Both the position numbers and the translations under genes were made by a program. A model generated the notes under the pieces. The model searched no databases, was not told the origin of the DNA, and worked only from the letters and a program-made list of their open reading frames with translations. Below are positions 38,148 through 48,500 of a DNA stretch of 64,000 bases, in pieces; the stretch's first letter is position 1, and every line of letters begins with the position of its first letter. Source of the DNA: Pirellula sp. SH-Sr6A (lineage in GTDB: Bacteria; Planctomycetota; Planctomycetia; Pirellulales; Pirellulaceae); assembly GCF_001610875.1 (NCBI RefSeq), contig NZ_CP011272.1, positions 1,655,988-1,719,987 of the forward strand, read 5' to 3'.

Positions 38148-39605
38148 ATGAATCGATCCAACCATCCATTTGAACTAGCTCTGCAACAGGAAACGCGTCG
38201 CCACTTCTTTGAACGATGTGGAATTGGGGTAGGTGCTCTGGCGCTGCAACAGTTGTTGGCGCAATCTGGTTTTGGGGCCGGTTTCGAGAGCAATGCGCTC
38301 GCGCCGAAGGATCCGCATTTTGCTCCGAAGGCGAAGCGAGTCATCTTTTTGTTCATGGCGGGGGGCCCCTCCCAACTGGACATGCTCGACTACAAGCCCG
38401 CGTTGAACCAGTTGAACGGGCAACCAATTCCGCAGAGTTATGTGGAAGGGAAGCGGTTTGCATTCATGGACAGCAGTCACCGCATCAATTTGCTCGGAAC
38501 GCGGCGAACCTTTGCCCAGTATGGAGAGACGGGATCTTGGGTAAGCGATCTGCTACCTCATACGGCCAAGATCGTGGACGATCTCACATTTATCCGCACG
38601 TGCAAAACCGATTTGTTCAACCATGCTCCCGCCAAGCTGTTTATGAATACTGGGACTGGGCAGTTCGGTCGCCCCAGCATGGGGGCTTGGTTGACATACG
38701 GATTGGGAAGCGAGTGCAATGACTTGCCTGGCTTCGTGGTATTGCAGAGCGGCCCCCGCGGTCCTCGCGGAGGTGCGATTCTCTGGGGGAGCGGCATGTT
38801 GCCATCGACGTATCAAGGAGTGCCGCTACGAAACAAGGGTGAGCCGATCTTGAATTTAACGACACCGGAGCAAGTCACCGAGGAGAAACAGATTGAAGTG
38901 ATTCGCGCGGTGGGAGAGCTCAATGCGATGCGGTTTGCCAACACGGGGGACGACGAGATCGCAACACGAATCAATGCGTATGAAATGGCTTATCGTATGC
39001 AGTCCAGCGCGCCGGATTTGATGGATACTTCGGATGAGACCCAAGAGACCCTCGACTTGTATGGCATCCGGGATCCCAAGGAGTCGACGTTTGCCAGGAA
39101 CTGTTTGTTAGCCCGAAGGTTAGCAGAACGCGGGGTTCGATTCATACAGCTTTACCACACCAACTGGGACCATCACGGAGGTCCGACCGAGAACTTAGAA
39201 AAGCACTTGCCCGAAATCAGCAAGGAGATCGATCAGCCCTGCGCGGGGTTGGTTCAAGATCTACAGCGTCGTGGGCTTCTCGATGACACGATTGTCATTT
39301 GGGGAGGAGAGTTCGGCAGGACACCGATGGGAGAGGTGCGAGAATCGACGGGGCGAAACCATCACATCGATGCATTCACCATGTGGTTTGCCGGAGGCGG
39401 TTTCAAGCCGGGTGTGAGCTATGGCGAGACCGACGAGTTTGGATTTGGACCGATCGATCAGTCGGTGCATGTGCGCGACATCCATGCAACCATCTTGCAT
39501 CAGCTTGGACTGCATCACGAGCGTCTGACGGTGCGTTCTCAAGGACTTGATTTCCGTTTGACCGGTGTCCTCCCAGCGCGTGTTGTGAAAGAAGTTTTGG
39601 CGTAG
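38148..39605 (+). CDS. DUF1501 protein, alkaline-phosphatase/sulfatase-fold, Tat signal
   Basis: 485 residues. TRRHFFERCGIGVGALAL near residue 17 is a twin-arginine signal. The body has AKRVIFLFMAGGPSQLDMLDYKP, FIQLYHTNWDHHGGP, VIWGGEFGRTPMGE and GRNHHIDAFTMWFAGGG, all DUF1501 hallmarks; the metal-type Asp/His residues resemble the alkaline phosphatase superfamily. It is almost certainly cotranscribed with the preceding PSCyt1/PSD1 gene. Substrate unknown. Confidence 0.93.
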   Translation: MNRSNHPFELALQQETRRHFFERCGIGVGALALQQLLAQSGFGAGFESNALAPKDPHFAPKAKRVIFLFMAGGPSQLDMLDYKPALNQLNGQPIPQSYVEGKRFAFMDSSHRINLLGTRRTFAQYGETGSWVSDLLPHTAKIVDDLTFIRTCKTDLFNHAPAKLFMNTGTGQFGRPSMGAWLTYGLGSECNDLPGFVVLQSGPRGPRGGAILWGSGMLPSTYQGVPLRNKGEPILNLTTPEQVTEEKQIEVIRAVGELNAMRFANTGDDEIATRINAYEMAYRMQSSAPDLMDTSDETQETLDLYGIRDPKESTFARNCLLARRLAERGVRFIQLYHTNWDHHGGPTENLEKHLPEISKEIDQPCAGLVQDLQRRGLLDDTIVIWGGEFGRTPMGEVRESTGRNHHIDAFTMWFAGGGFKPGVSYGETDEFGFGPIDQSVHVRDIHATILHQLGLHHERLTVRSQGLDFRLTGVLPARVVKEVLA

Positions 39606-39887
39606 TTCTACTCCTTTCCTTCACGAAATCTTCTAAGTGCCCAGCAGCCCGACATTATGACGCAGTATGCGCTCTTCTTTTCCAGAATCGGAAAGAGCGC
39701 ACAGAAACCCATTATTAGAAAATCCACTACCACGCGTCTCAGAACTGTGCAAAACTGCAACGAAAGACCCCATTGCAGTAAACTTTTTGATAGTCAAGCA
39801 ATGGATTTAAAAAAACAACTAATCAAACGACTCAAAAACGATCGAAAAAACCTGCACAAATCCTGCATGGGCGCGTAAACTCTCTAA

Positions 39888-39938
39888 ATATCCCTCGTTA
39901 GGGGCGTCGGAGTCCCCCACAAAGAGTGCGAGGGATAT
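39888..39938 (+). promoter_or_regulatory. Nested inverted repeat in the leader of the DUF1559 gene
   Basis: A perfect 10-bp inverted repeat (ATATCCCTCG / CGAGGGATAT) encloses 31 bases that hold an inner GGGG/CCCC pair. It ends 37 bp before ATG 39976. It could be an RNA leader structure, attenuator or operator. The remaining part of 39606-39887 is AT-rich with A runs and contains no convincing gene. Confidence 0.5.
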
Positions 39939-39975
39939 GAGGTTGGTGAAATCATTTTTTTGCGAAGGGGAACGT

Positions 39976-40995
39976 ATGTTACAGAAGCGTAAAGGCTTCA
40001 CGCTCGTTGAATTGTTGGTCGTTATTGCGATCATCGGAATTTTGGTCGGGCTGCTGTTGCCCGCCGTGCAAGCGGCTCGGGAAGCGGCACGCCGTATGAG
40101 CTGCAGCAACAACATGAAGCAGTTGGCATTGTCGATGCACAACTATGAGAGCTCATTCAAGAAAGTCTCGCGTTTGGCGACTTGGGTCGACAAGGGACTT
40201 GGAATGCAGCAATCGAACTGGAATGGATATTCCGCACACGTCGGAATCCTTCCGTTCATCGAACAGAACAATCTGTTCCAGCAGTTTACCTTCACCCTCT
40301 ATCACTACGACAACCCGGCACCACCCCCTGCCGGTGTTAGCGTAACGCCTTTGATCTTGGGACGTACCCCGATTCCAGCATTCCTTTGCCCATCGGATCG
40401 CCCTTATCCGTCGGCAGCTGAATTGGGACAAAACAATTACGGCTGGAGCGAAGGCTCGAACGTGGGTTGGAACACCGCTGCAGGAAATCAAAACGGTTTC
40501 TACAAGCGAAACGTCGATACCAAGTTTGGGGACATCACCGACGGTCTTTCCAACACCATTATGATGGCGGAATTCGTCAAGGGTGACGCAACAACAGCGA
40601 TCCTCACCAACATGGGTGACTTCGCTCGTAACATTCCCCTTCCTTTCGCCATGAAGCCAACTCAAGCTCAGCTTGATGCTTACGGTGCTCTCACCGCAGC
40701 AGCTGGTGCGACCCACCGTGCCGACGCAGGATTCCGCTGGGCTGCTCCTGGCTTCTACAACACGGCCATTAACACCGTTGCACCACCAAACTGGCGGTTC
40801 CCCGCTGGTATGGCGTGTGATGGTTGCGGTCAAGGAGACTCCTCCGGTGTATTCCCAGCACGAAGCCGACACACCGGTGGCGTAATGCACGCTCTCGGTG
40901 ACGGTTCGGTTACTTTCATCAGTAACAGCGTGGATCTCATCACCTACCAATCGCTGGGTTCAGCTATTGGTGCCGATGTGCCTGGCGAGTACTAA
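39976..40995 (+). CDS. DUF1559 (SBP_bac_10) pilin-like protein with type IV prepilin N-terminus
   Basis: 339 residues. N-terminal KRKGFTLVELLVVIAIIGILVGLLLPAVQAAREAARR is a class III (type IV pilin) leader cut after KG (shown here by its features: Gly-Phe-Thr cleavage site, Glu at +5, hydrophobic helix). The C-terminal HTGGVMHALGDGSV is the H-X9-DG tail of DUF1559. This family is greatly expanded in planctomycetes and thought to form pseudopili or surface proteins. ATG 39976 follows GAAGGGG. The gene ends at a strong terminator, so it is mainly transcribed alone. Confidence 0.94.
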   Translation: MLQKRKGFTLVELLVVIAIIGILVGLLLPAVQAAREAARRMSCSNNMKQLALSMHNYESSFKKVSRLATWVDKGLGMQQSNWNGYSAHVGILPFIEQNNLFQQFTFTLYHYDNPAPPPAGVSVTPLILGRTPIPAFLCPSDRPYPSAAELGQNNYGWSEGSNVGWNTAAGNQNGFYKRNVDTKFGDITDGLSNTIMMAEFVKGDATTAILTNMGDFARNIPLPFAMKPTQAQLDAYGALTAAAGATHRADAGFRWAAPGFYNTAINTVAPPNWRFPAGMACDGCGQGDSSGVFPARSRHTGGVMHALGDGSVTFISNSVDLITYQSLGSAIGADVPGEY

Positions 40996-41021
40996 GAGCT
41001 CTTGGTAGCTTAATCAACATT

Positions 41022-41057
41022 CCCTCTGGGCTCTTTTTGGAGTCCAGAGGGTTTTTT
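41022..41057 (+). terminator. Rho-independent terminator after the DUF1559 gene
   Basis: Perfect 8-bp stem CCCTCTGG / CCAGAGGG with a 14-base loop, immediately followed by TTTTTT. The next start is 40 bp downstream, so partial read-through into the lipoprotein gene is plausible. Confidence 0.88.
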
Positions 41058-41096
41058 ACTTTCGGAACCGCGTTTAAGAGATTTAGGAATTCAATC

Positions 41097-41420
41097 GTGT
41101 TGCGAAATTTGCTTCTAGGAACGTTGGTCCTTGGTGCGTTTGTCGGTTGTGGTGGCGGTGGTAACGTGGAGTATTCCCAAGTGATTGAAGGGGTCCCGAC
41201 AGAGGGGATCGATCAATTGCGAGTAATGCTCGAGGAGACCGCTAAAAACGGCAAGCCATTGGGAAGTGGTGCGGTGGTTTATCAACGTCAGTTGAACATG
41301 CTGAGCACGACCGATATGGAAAAGGCGAAGGCCCTCCAGCCCTACATGGACGAACTGATGGGGCTCACCGATCCTGCGAAGATCAAAGCCAAAGCCAAAG
41401 AGTTTCTTTCGAAGCTGTAA
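41097..41420 (+). CDS. Small lipoprotein, unknown function
   Basis: 107 residues from GTG 41097, preceded by AGGA. The hydrophobic signal LLLGTLVLGAFVGC ends in a lipobox cysteine, and a Gly-rich linker follows. The mature part (EYSQVIEGVPTEGIDQLRVMLEETAKNGKP... ending KAKAKEFLSKL) is helical and charged, with no family I recognise. Such small lipoproteins often follow DUF1559 genes in planctomycetes; a surface-assembly partner role is inference. Confidence 0.75.
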   Translation: MLRNLLLGTLVLGAFVGCGGGGNVEYSQVIEGVPTEGIDQLRVMLEETAKNGKPLGSGAVVYQRQLNMLSTTDMEKAKALQPYMDELMGLTDPAKIKAKAKEFLSKL

Positions 41421-41525
41421 GCCAATCGGCCGGTAGCGGCAGGGTGATCGATTTTTCAAACGAGGGTGGCGTTCGTTTCATACGGTGCCACCCTCTTTTG
41501 CATCACTACCCGTCCCACACAATAA

Positions 41526-41605
41526 CCGGTCCCCGACCGTCGCTTGCGTAGTAGCCGGTCTCCGACCGGCGTTTTTGTTGCAACCGGTCTCCGACCGGTA
41601 TTGGC
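41526..41605. repeat. Two tandem CCGGTC hairpins
   Basis: GCCGGTCTCCGACCGGC and ACCGGTCTCCGACCGGT, about 30 bp apart, with a third degenerate copy upstream (ACCGGTCCCCGACCG). The same class as the hairpin at 8525-8541. They lie between the lipoprotein and TPR genes. Confidence 0.75.
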
Positions 41606-41646
41606 CGAGCTCGGCACGTCATACGGAAAGACCAGCCAACCAGACA

Positions 41647-43017
41647 ATGGGAAAGTCGCATCCACACTCCAATTCCAAACGCGCGTCTTCGACGACGACG
41701 TCTTCCAATAGGACGCGTCTTTGGGGCCTACTAGGAGTCTTGCTTTTCCTCCTTATTCTCTTTTTTGCTTGGGGGGGCGTGCCGCGCATCGTCCATTCGT
41801 CCGCGATCGTTGCTTTGCAAAAGCACGATCTGGATCAAGCAGAGGGTTGGCTGTCCGCGCTCGATCGCATGCATCTTGCCAATGGTGAAACCGCGTTCCT
41901 ACACGCGAGGCTCGCGCGGAAGCGTGGGGATCTCGATGCCATGGCAACACAATTGAAGATAGCGTTCGATGGTAAGTTCGATTCCAAGCGACTGAATCGA
42001 GAGCAGCTTCTCGCATTGGCGAGTCTCGGACGACTGGAAAGTTCTACTGAATCGACGTTGAAGCATTGGATCAAAGAGCAGGATAGTGATTTGGGCGAAG
42101 TGCTCGATGCCTACAGCACGGGCCTTACCGTTCTATCCAGATTTCCAGAGGCCGTAGAACTTCTCGAGATCTGGGAAGAGGAATGCCCCTGGGAGCCCAT
42201 GGTGCATTACAAGCTAGGACGGATTCATGAACACCTTCTTCAAAACGAACCTGCTGAAGAGGAGTACCGAAAGTCCGTCGCGAAAGACCCAAATTTTATT
42301 CAGGGATGGTTCAGTCTTGGGCGTCTGCTGTTGCTGATTCGCAAACCAGCCGATGCAATCTTGGTATTGAAACGATGCGATCAAGGCAATTCAAGGCTCG
42401 CGGCCAAAACGAGCATTGCCCAATGCGAGAAGGCACTGGGAAACGTTGAAAAAGCCAAAGAAATACTCCTAGATGTCATGCAGCATTCTCCCGAGGATAT
42501 TCGCGCATCGTATCGTTCCGTCGACGAAACTCCGGAACGATTTATCGCCGCATCCGAGCTTGGTGGGATTGAAACCGAGTTGGGAGAATACGAGTCGGCA
42601 AGAAGGCATTTGGATATGGCACTCGATTATTTCCCACTCGATTCCATCGGTCGCTATTCCTACGCCGTGGCGTTGCGAGGACTGGGGGAACGAGACAAGG
42701 CTGAGGAAAACTTTGACAAAGTGAAGGAGTCACGCGCCGAGCTGGATCAAGTCACGCAGCTTCAAGAAAGGATCGGGATGAATCCCAAAGACACCGACGC
42801 TCGAATTCAAGTCGGGAAGATCATTCTCAAAAACGAGTCGGAGAAGACGGGCGTGTACTGGATCAAGAGCGTCTTTTCGTATGATGTACGCAACGAGGCC
42901 GCGCACGGTGCGTTAGCGGACTATTATCAATCCAAGATCGGTAGCGATCCGGCATACCAACAACTCTATGAGTACCACCAACAATTTGTCAAATCGCCAA
43001 CACCTACTCCCAAATAG
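41647..43017 (+). CDS. Membrane-anchored TPR-like repeat protein
   Basis: 456 residues from ATG 41647. Ser/Thr-rich cytoplasmic start, then one transmembrane helix (LLGVLLFLLILFFAWGG) near residues 27-45. Tetratricopeptide-like helical pairs follow (ALQKHDLDQAEGWLSAL, VHYKLGRIHEHLLQNEPAEEEYRKSVAKDPN, LGEYESARRHLDMALDYFP, ALRGLGERDKAEENFDKV). Its end overlaps the ASPIC/UnbV gene by 50 bp, implying coupled translation. TPR plus ASPIC/UnbV pairs are common in planctomycetes and likely form a periplasmic complex. An upstream in-frame start at 41485 would run through hairpin repeats and is unlikely. Confidence 0.85.
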   Translation: MGKSHPHSNSKRASSTTTSSNRTRLWGLLGVLLFLLILFFAWGGVPRIVHSSAIVALQKHDLDQAEGWLSALDRMHLANGETAFLHARLARKRGDLDAMATQLKIAFDGKFDSKRLNREQLLALASLGRLESSTESTLKHWIKEQDSDLGEVLDAYSTGLTVLSRFPEAVELLEIWEEECPWEPMVHYKLGRIHEHLLQNEPAEEEYRKSVAKDPNFIQGWFSLGRLLLLIRKPADAILVLKRCDQGNSRLAAKTSIAQCEKALGNVEKAKEILLDVMQHSPEDIRASYRSVDETPERFIAASELGGIETELGEYESARRHLDMALDYFPLDSIGRYSYAVALRGLGERDKAEENFDKVKESRAELDQVTQLQERIGMNPKDTDARIQVGKIILKNESEKTGVYWIKSVFSYDVRNEAAHGALADYYQSKIGSDPAYQQLYEYHQQFVKSPTPTPK

Positions 43018-44749
43018 GCGTGTTGGTTTCGCTACGCCTTTATTGTTACTCTTGTTCTTTGTTTCGATGGGGTGCAAGCCAAGCGCGAAGACCGACAGCG
43101 CATCTACATCGCCAAAGACAACGGTTGTAGCCAATAGTGCATCGCCATTGACCCCTGTCCTCTTCGAGGATGTCACGAAGCAAATCGGTCTCCATCATGT
43201 TTACGATAACGGTGAAGACTCGAACCTCTATGTGTATTTGGAGTCGGTTGGCAGCGGAGTCGCTGTCGTCGACTTCGATTTGGATGGTTGGCCTGATTTT
43301 TTTTTCCCGGGAGGGGGAAGGCTTCCTGCACTCGGGCAGATCCAAGGGTTGCCAGGTACCGCATGGCGCAACCAGTTCGGAGAGAGAGTGGTCAACATCA
43401 CAGCGGAATCTTCGCTGAACGTGACCAAGCACTACACCATGGGGGCACAGGCCGCCGACATCAATTGCGATGGCTTTCCTGATTTGCTCATCACCGGTTA
43501 CGGAGGTGTGCTGATCATGATGAACCAAGGAGACGGGACCTTCATCGACGTCACTTCGAACTCCGGTGTGGATGCATCGTTATGGTGCACGAGCGCCGCC
43601 TTCGCCGACTTCAACCAGGATGGAGTTCTCGATTTGTTTATCGCCCAATACATCGATTGGTCCTGGGAGAACAATCCAGATTGCAAATCGACAGCGGGCG
43701 TTCGAGACATCTGTCCACCGGCTGCTTTCAAAGGATTGAGCGACCGCATGTACTTGGGCAAGGGTGATGGCTCCTTTCTAGATGCCAGCGACCGGCTCGA
43801 TGCAGAGGCGAAAGGAAAAGGGCTCGGTGTCCTCGCTGGAGATTTCGATCAGGACTCTTGGGTCGATGTCTACGTCGCGAACGATACGACCAATAACCTT
43901 TATTATCACAATCTCACGGAGGGGAAGTTTGAAGAGGTCGGTGTATCGAGCGGATCTGCACTCGATGAACGAGGGCTTCCGACCGGTAGTATGGGTGTTG
44001 CCACGCTCGACTACGATAACGATCTGAAGCCGGATCTTTGGGTTTGCAACTACGAACAGGAATCGTTCGCCCTTTACAAGAATGAAGGGAACAGCGTTTA
44101 TCGCGGGGTGAGTTCCTTGGCCGGTCTTACGGCACTAGGAACCATGTTCGTCGCCTTTGGGACTGCGACCGCGGACTTCGATTCTGACGGTGACGAAGAC
44201 ATAGCTGTTACAAACGGTCACGTGCTCCGGCATCCACCAGGCAATACCGTCGAACAGTTACCGCTGTTTCTGTCCAACAATGGCAAAGGAAAGCTAATAC
44301 GACAGGAGTTCCATCCCGATTCCTACTTCAGCCAAAAGTGGCGAGGACGCGGTATGGTCGCTGCGGATATCGACCAAGACGGCGACCTCGACTTGATCGT
44401 CTCCCACGTCAATCAACCCTCCGCAGTCCTCAAGAACAAAACTCAAAATAGCTCCCAATGGTTGCAAATCGAATTGAAAGGGACCCGATCGAATCGCGAT
44501 GCCATCGGCAGCCAAGTCGTGATGGTCACGAACAAAGCAAAACGACTTCGACTGGTGTGTGGGGGAGGGAGCTACCTGAGTCAGGGGCCATACAGTTTGC
44601 ACTTCGGAATCCCCCCGGGTGAAAAGATCGAATACGCCGAAATCACTTGGCCCGATGGACAAAAGCAGCGCGTCGATGGTCTGAATCCCAATCAAAAACA
44701 TGTGCTGATCGAGCCTGTGAGCGCTTCGATTTCCGCTGCCACGAAGTGA
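42968..44749 (+). CDS. FG-GAP/VCBS and ASPIC/UnbV (CRTAC1-like) lipoprotein
   Basis: 593 residues. The signal with lipobox FVSMGC indicates an outer- or inner-membrane lipoprotein. The body is a beta-propeller of calcium-binding FG-GAP/VCBS blades (VVDFDLDGWPDFFFPGG, AADINCDGFPDLLITGYGG, DFNQDGVLDLFIAQY, DYDNDLKPDLWVCNY, DIDQDGDLDLIVSHV). The C-terminal ASPIC/UnbV domain has SRDAIGSQV-like (SNRDAIGSQVVMVT) and YLSQGPYSLHFGIPPGEKIEYAEITWPDG. The start lies inside the TPR gene. The propeller probably mediates adhesion or protein contacts; no enzyme activity is assigned. Confidence 0.9.
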   Translation: MSTTNNLSNRQHLLPNRRVGFATPLLLLLFFVSMGCKPSAKTDSASTSPKTTVVANSASPLTPVLFEDVTKQIGLHHVYDNGEDSNLYVYLESVGSGVAVVDFDLDGWPDFFFPGGGRLPALGQIQGLPGTAWRNQFGERVVNITAESSLNVTKHYTMGAQAADINCDGFPDLLITGYGGVLIMMNQGDGTFIDVTSNSGVDASLWCTSAAFADFNQDGVLDLFIAQYIDWSWENNPDCKSTAGVRDICPPAAFKGLSDRMYLGKGDGSFLDASDRLDAEAKGKGLGVLAGDFDQDSWVDVYVANDTTNNLYYHNLTEGKFEEVGVSSGSALDERGLPTGSMGVATLDYDNDLKPDLWVCNYEQESFALYKNEGNSVYRGVSSLAGLTALGTMFVAFGTATADFDSDGDEDIAVTNGHVLRHPPGNTVEQLPLFLSNNGKGKLIRQEFHPDSYFSQKWRGRGMVAADIDQDGDLDLIVSHVNQPSAVLKNKTQNSSQWLQIELKGTRSNRDAIGSQVVMVTNKAKRLRLVCGGGSYLSQGPYSLHFGIPPGEKIEYAEITWPDGQKQRVDGLNPNQKHVLIEPVSASISAATK

Positions 44750-44789
44750 AAAGGCGGGCGTTGGCCCCCAGTTCATCGCCGTCGGCGCA

Positions 44790-44852
44790 CGTAGAACCGT
44801 CGTTCTCGACGGTTTCCATTGTAGAACCGTCGTCCTCGACGGTTTGTGCACG
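44790..44852. repeat. Two tandem GAACCGTCG hairpins
   Basis: AACCGTCG-TTCT-CGACGGTT and AACCGTCG-TCCT-CGACGGTT, 36 bp apart. Same class as the tandem hairpins at 33.67-33.78 kb and with the apical TCCT of the large arrays. Confidence 0.85.
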
Positions 44853-44924
44853 AAGGAAATACACAGCGTGACTTAAGTCGATCCCTTGGTGGTTGTATTT
44901 ACCGTTATTCGAAACGGGGATTTC

Positions 44925-44992
44925 GTTCTTGGTTCTTGGTTCTTGGTTCTTGGTTCTTGGTTCTTGGTTCTTGGTTCTTGGTTCTTGGTTCG
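44925..44992. repeat. Heptanucleotide tract 7 (TTCTTGG)
   Basis: Nine to ten nearly perfect TTCTTGG copies (GAACCAA on the other strand), the most homogeneous tract of the window. It lies in the ASPIC/RND convergent gap. Confidence 0.95.
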
Positions 44993-45545
44993 CAGGGCGA
45001 TGAGCATGGAGCATGGGGGTATCAGTATCCGTATCAGTACGCTAGTTCCCGGTAGGCGGAGAGAGCCGGTTTCTGAACGTTGGTTCGACACAAGGAAACT
45101 GTCGGGACGACGGTTCAACATTGGGAAACTGTCGGGACGACTGTTCGACATTGGCCAAAGGCCATAGACGACATAGCCTAGGGCAACGCCCTAGGTACGA
45201 CGCGCCCCACACGGCCCTTATTGGCTGAAAGCCATAAACAAACCGTTGCACGTTACAACAGCATAACCCGGGCGCAGAGACCTAGCCCAAGTGCAGGAAC
45301 GTGCTCGTTTGATATTCCTCGGGATCGCGACGGCACGAGTGACGCCTAATTTGTGTAGGGCCTTCAGCCAACAAACCATATTCGGGAACCAAAACCTGGG
45401 GAGTTAACCCAGGCTACGTTGTGTATGCCCTTCAGGCAAAAGAAACCGTCGGGACGACGGTTCTACATTGGGAAACCGTCGAGGACGACGGTTCGACGTA
45501 AGTCAACCATCGGCACGATTGTTCGATAACAAAAACAGTCGAGAC
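44993..45545. repeat. Composite hairpin module, copy iv
   Basis: The same leader and order of elements as copy iii over roughly 430 bp. The three hairpins are at about 45153-45235 and the reverse half at about 45352-45440. It ends in AACCGTCG-type tandem hairpins (45446-45545). Copies iii and iv look like a recent duplication or a conserved composite. No gene in 44750-45565. Confidence 0.88.
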
Positions 45546-45565
45546 GGCTAGACAGGGGATGACTG

Positions 45566-48500
45566 CTAGGTACTGGCGGGGATCAGCGCTTTGCGGATCC
45601 AACTGAAGCGTCGTCCGAGCCATGCCTTCGCGTCATCCAGGAGCGAATACATGACCGGGGTCGCGACCAGACTCAATACCAGCGATAGGGCTTGACCACC
45701 GATAATGACCTTGGCCATGCTCGCCCGGGCGCTCGCCCCTGGTCCCTGCCCCAGCGCAATGGGTATCATCGCTGCCATGAGCATGACAGTCGTCATAAGA
45801 ATAGGCCGGAGTCGCGTGTAATTCGCTTCGAGAATCGCTTGCTCGCGAGGCATTCCCTTGTCGCGCAGTTCGTTGGTCTTGTCGACCTGCAAGATCCCAT
45901 TCTTCTTGACGATTCCGATCAACATGAACAATCCAAACATGGCGTACAGATCGAGAGGAGTCCGGAACAAGAGGAGGGACAACAAACCAAAAGGTATCGT
46001 CACAGGGAGCCCTGACAGAATACTGATCGGGTGAACCCAGCTTTCGAACTGTGCCGCTAGGATCAAATACATGAACGTGACGCTCAGCCCGAGCGCGACC
46101 ATGAAGTAATAAGCGGTCTCGCCCAGCATTTCTGCTTGTCCGCCGTACACGATTCCGTACTCCGGCGGGAGATTCATTTCGGTAATGCATTGATTGGCGT
46201 ACCGCACGGCCTCATTGAGCGATACACCGTCCGGGTGGGCCATGATCGTCACGGTTCTCTGTCGGTTCAATCGATCGATCTGATTGGGGCCTTGCTTCTC
46301 GTTTAAACTCGCCAAACTTCCGAGTTCCACCAGCCCGACGGTAGGGGAAGGGATCGCGAGGGCCATCAGATCCTGGGAGTCGCTTCGGAATTGCCGATCG
46401 GCGCGAAGCCAAACATCGTATTGTTCGATCCCATCTTTGAAGCTCGATACGATTTGGCCCCCGACTAGCACATTGAGCGAATTCGCGATGGCTTGAACGG
46501 GAATCCCCAAATCCATGGCCCTTTCACGGTCAATATCGACCTGCAACTCCGGCTTGCGCATCGACAAAGTGGAATCGATGTCCACCAACCCTGGGAGGGA
46601 ATTGAGTTTCTCCCGCAATTGCTCCGCGTACTCGGCTAATTGGTCCACCTCAGGGCCTTGCAAACTGAGTTGGAAAATGCGGTTGTCCCCGTTGGGTCCA
46701 CCACCGAGGGCCGAAACGTCCGACACGGATGTTCTGAGATCCGGGTATTGCTTGAGGATCTCGCGCACGCGATCCATCATCCCGAATTGGCTGTACTCGC
46801 GATCTTCTAGCTCTACGAGTCTCAAATAGATCGAGCCTCGTGTCACATCACCTTGCCCTTTTGCCGACCCGCTTTGACCGATCGAAACAAAACGATGCAC
46901 CACACCTGGCAATTTGGCTAAACGGTCCTCGATCTCCCGAACGACGGCATCGGTCCGCTCCAGCGTATAGCCTTCGGGGGTGATGAAGCTGACTTGTAGT
47001 TCGCTCTGATCGTCTCGCGGGATCATATTGACCCCCAGGTTCATTGCGATTGGGACGGTCGAAATGACTACAAGCACCGAGAGCAAAATCGTCAGCCAGC
47101 GATGCCGCATCGACCATCTCAGAACCCAGCCGTAAAACGTCTCCATCCATCGGTAGACCCATCCCGATTTCGACTGCGCACCATGCCCGTTTTCCAGTTT
47201 CAGGAATCGGGAGCAGAGCATGGGTGTGAGCGTAAAGGAGACGAACAAGCTCATTACGATAGCAAAGGCAACCGTCAAACCAAAGCTGCTAAAAAATCGC
47301 CCCACCATTCCCCCCATGAAGGCGACGGGGACGAAGATCACCACGAGGGAGATGCTCGTCGCGAGGACCGCGAGGGATATTTCCTTCGTTCCGATGATCG
47401 ATGCCCGCATGGCATCGAGACCGTTCTCTTCCATATGCCGGAAAATGTTTTCATGAACCACCACCGCGTCGTCGATCACGATCCCAATTGCTAGGATCAG
47501 ACCGAGCATGGTGATGTTGTTGAGGGTGAACCCCATGAACTGCATGAATAGAAACGTGGGAACAATCGACGTCGGGATTGCCAACGTCGCAATGATGGTC
47601 GTTCGCCAATCCCGAATGAACAACAGGATCGTCACCGCTACCAAGCCGGCGGCCAAAAGCAAATGGAACTTGACCTCCTCCATCGATACGCGAATGAACC
47701 GCGATTGATCTTGCGTGATCTCGACGCGAATATCGCTGGGGAGTGCCTTCTTGATCCGTCCCAAACGGTCCTGGATTGCGTCGGAGATGGCAACCGTGTT
47801 GGTCCCTGATTGTTTTTGAACAAACAAGCTCACGGCATTCTGTCCGTCCAATCGACTGAGACCTCGGGGTTCTTCGATCGAATCCTCGGCGTGACCAATG
47901 TCTCGAATCCGAATGGAATACCCCCCTCGGTTGGCGACGATCAAGTCGTTGAATTTTTCGGATTGGGAAACGCGTCCCAGGGTTCGCAGTACCATTTCCT
48001 TCGCGCCCTGATCCACGATTCCCCCAGGGACTTCGAGATTCTGAGCGACGAGGGAGCGACGGACTTCCTCGACCGATATGCCATAGGCTCGCAAACGGTC
48101 GGTGTCGATGCGCACGTTGATCGCACGGCTTCTCCCACCGGTGAGGAACACATTTCCCACTCCGGGAACGGTCTGCAACATTTCTTGAATCTGCCGTTTG
48201 GCAATCTCGGTGACTTCTCGGATGTCGCGATTTCCTGATACTCCGAGAGTGATAATGGGAGCGGCGTCGAGGTCGAATTTATTGACCAAGGGCGTTTCCA
48301 TACCTTCGGGCAATGATCGCGAGATCGACGAGACTTTGTCGCGAGCCTCCTGAGCTCCAACATCCCCGTTTTTCTCTAAGACGAAACGAACAACAACGGT
48401 CGTGCTCCCTTCGCGGGTCGTCGATCGCAGCTCATCGATACCAGCAATCGTGTTGAGCGCCTCCTCCAACGGTTTAGTAACCGAGCTTTCCATCTCCTCG

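Noticed and set aside
39657-39878. 73-codon frame in the AT-rich gap
   Set aside because: Composition is dominated by Lys/Ser/Thr from A-rich DNA, with no ribosome site. Treated as non-coding.
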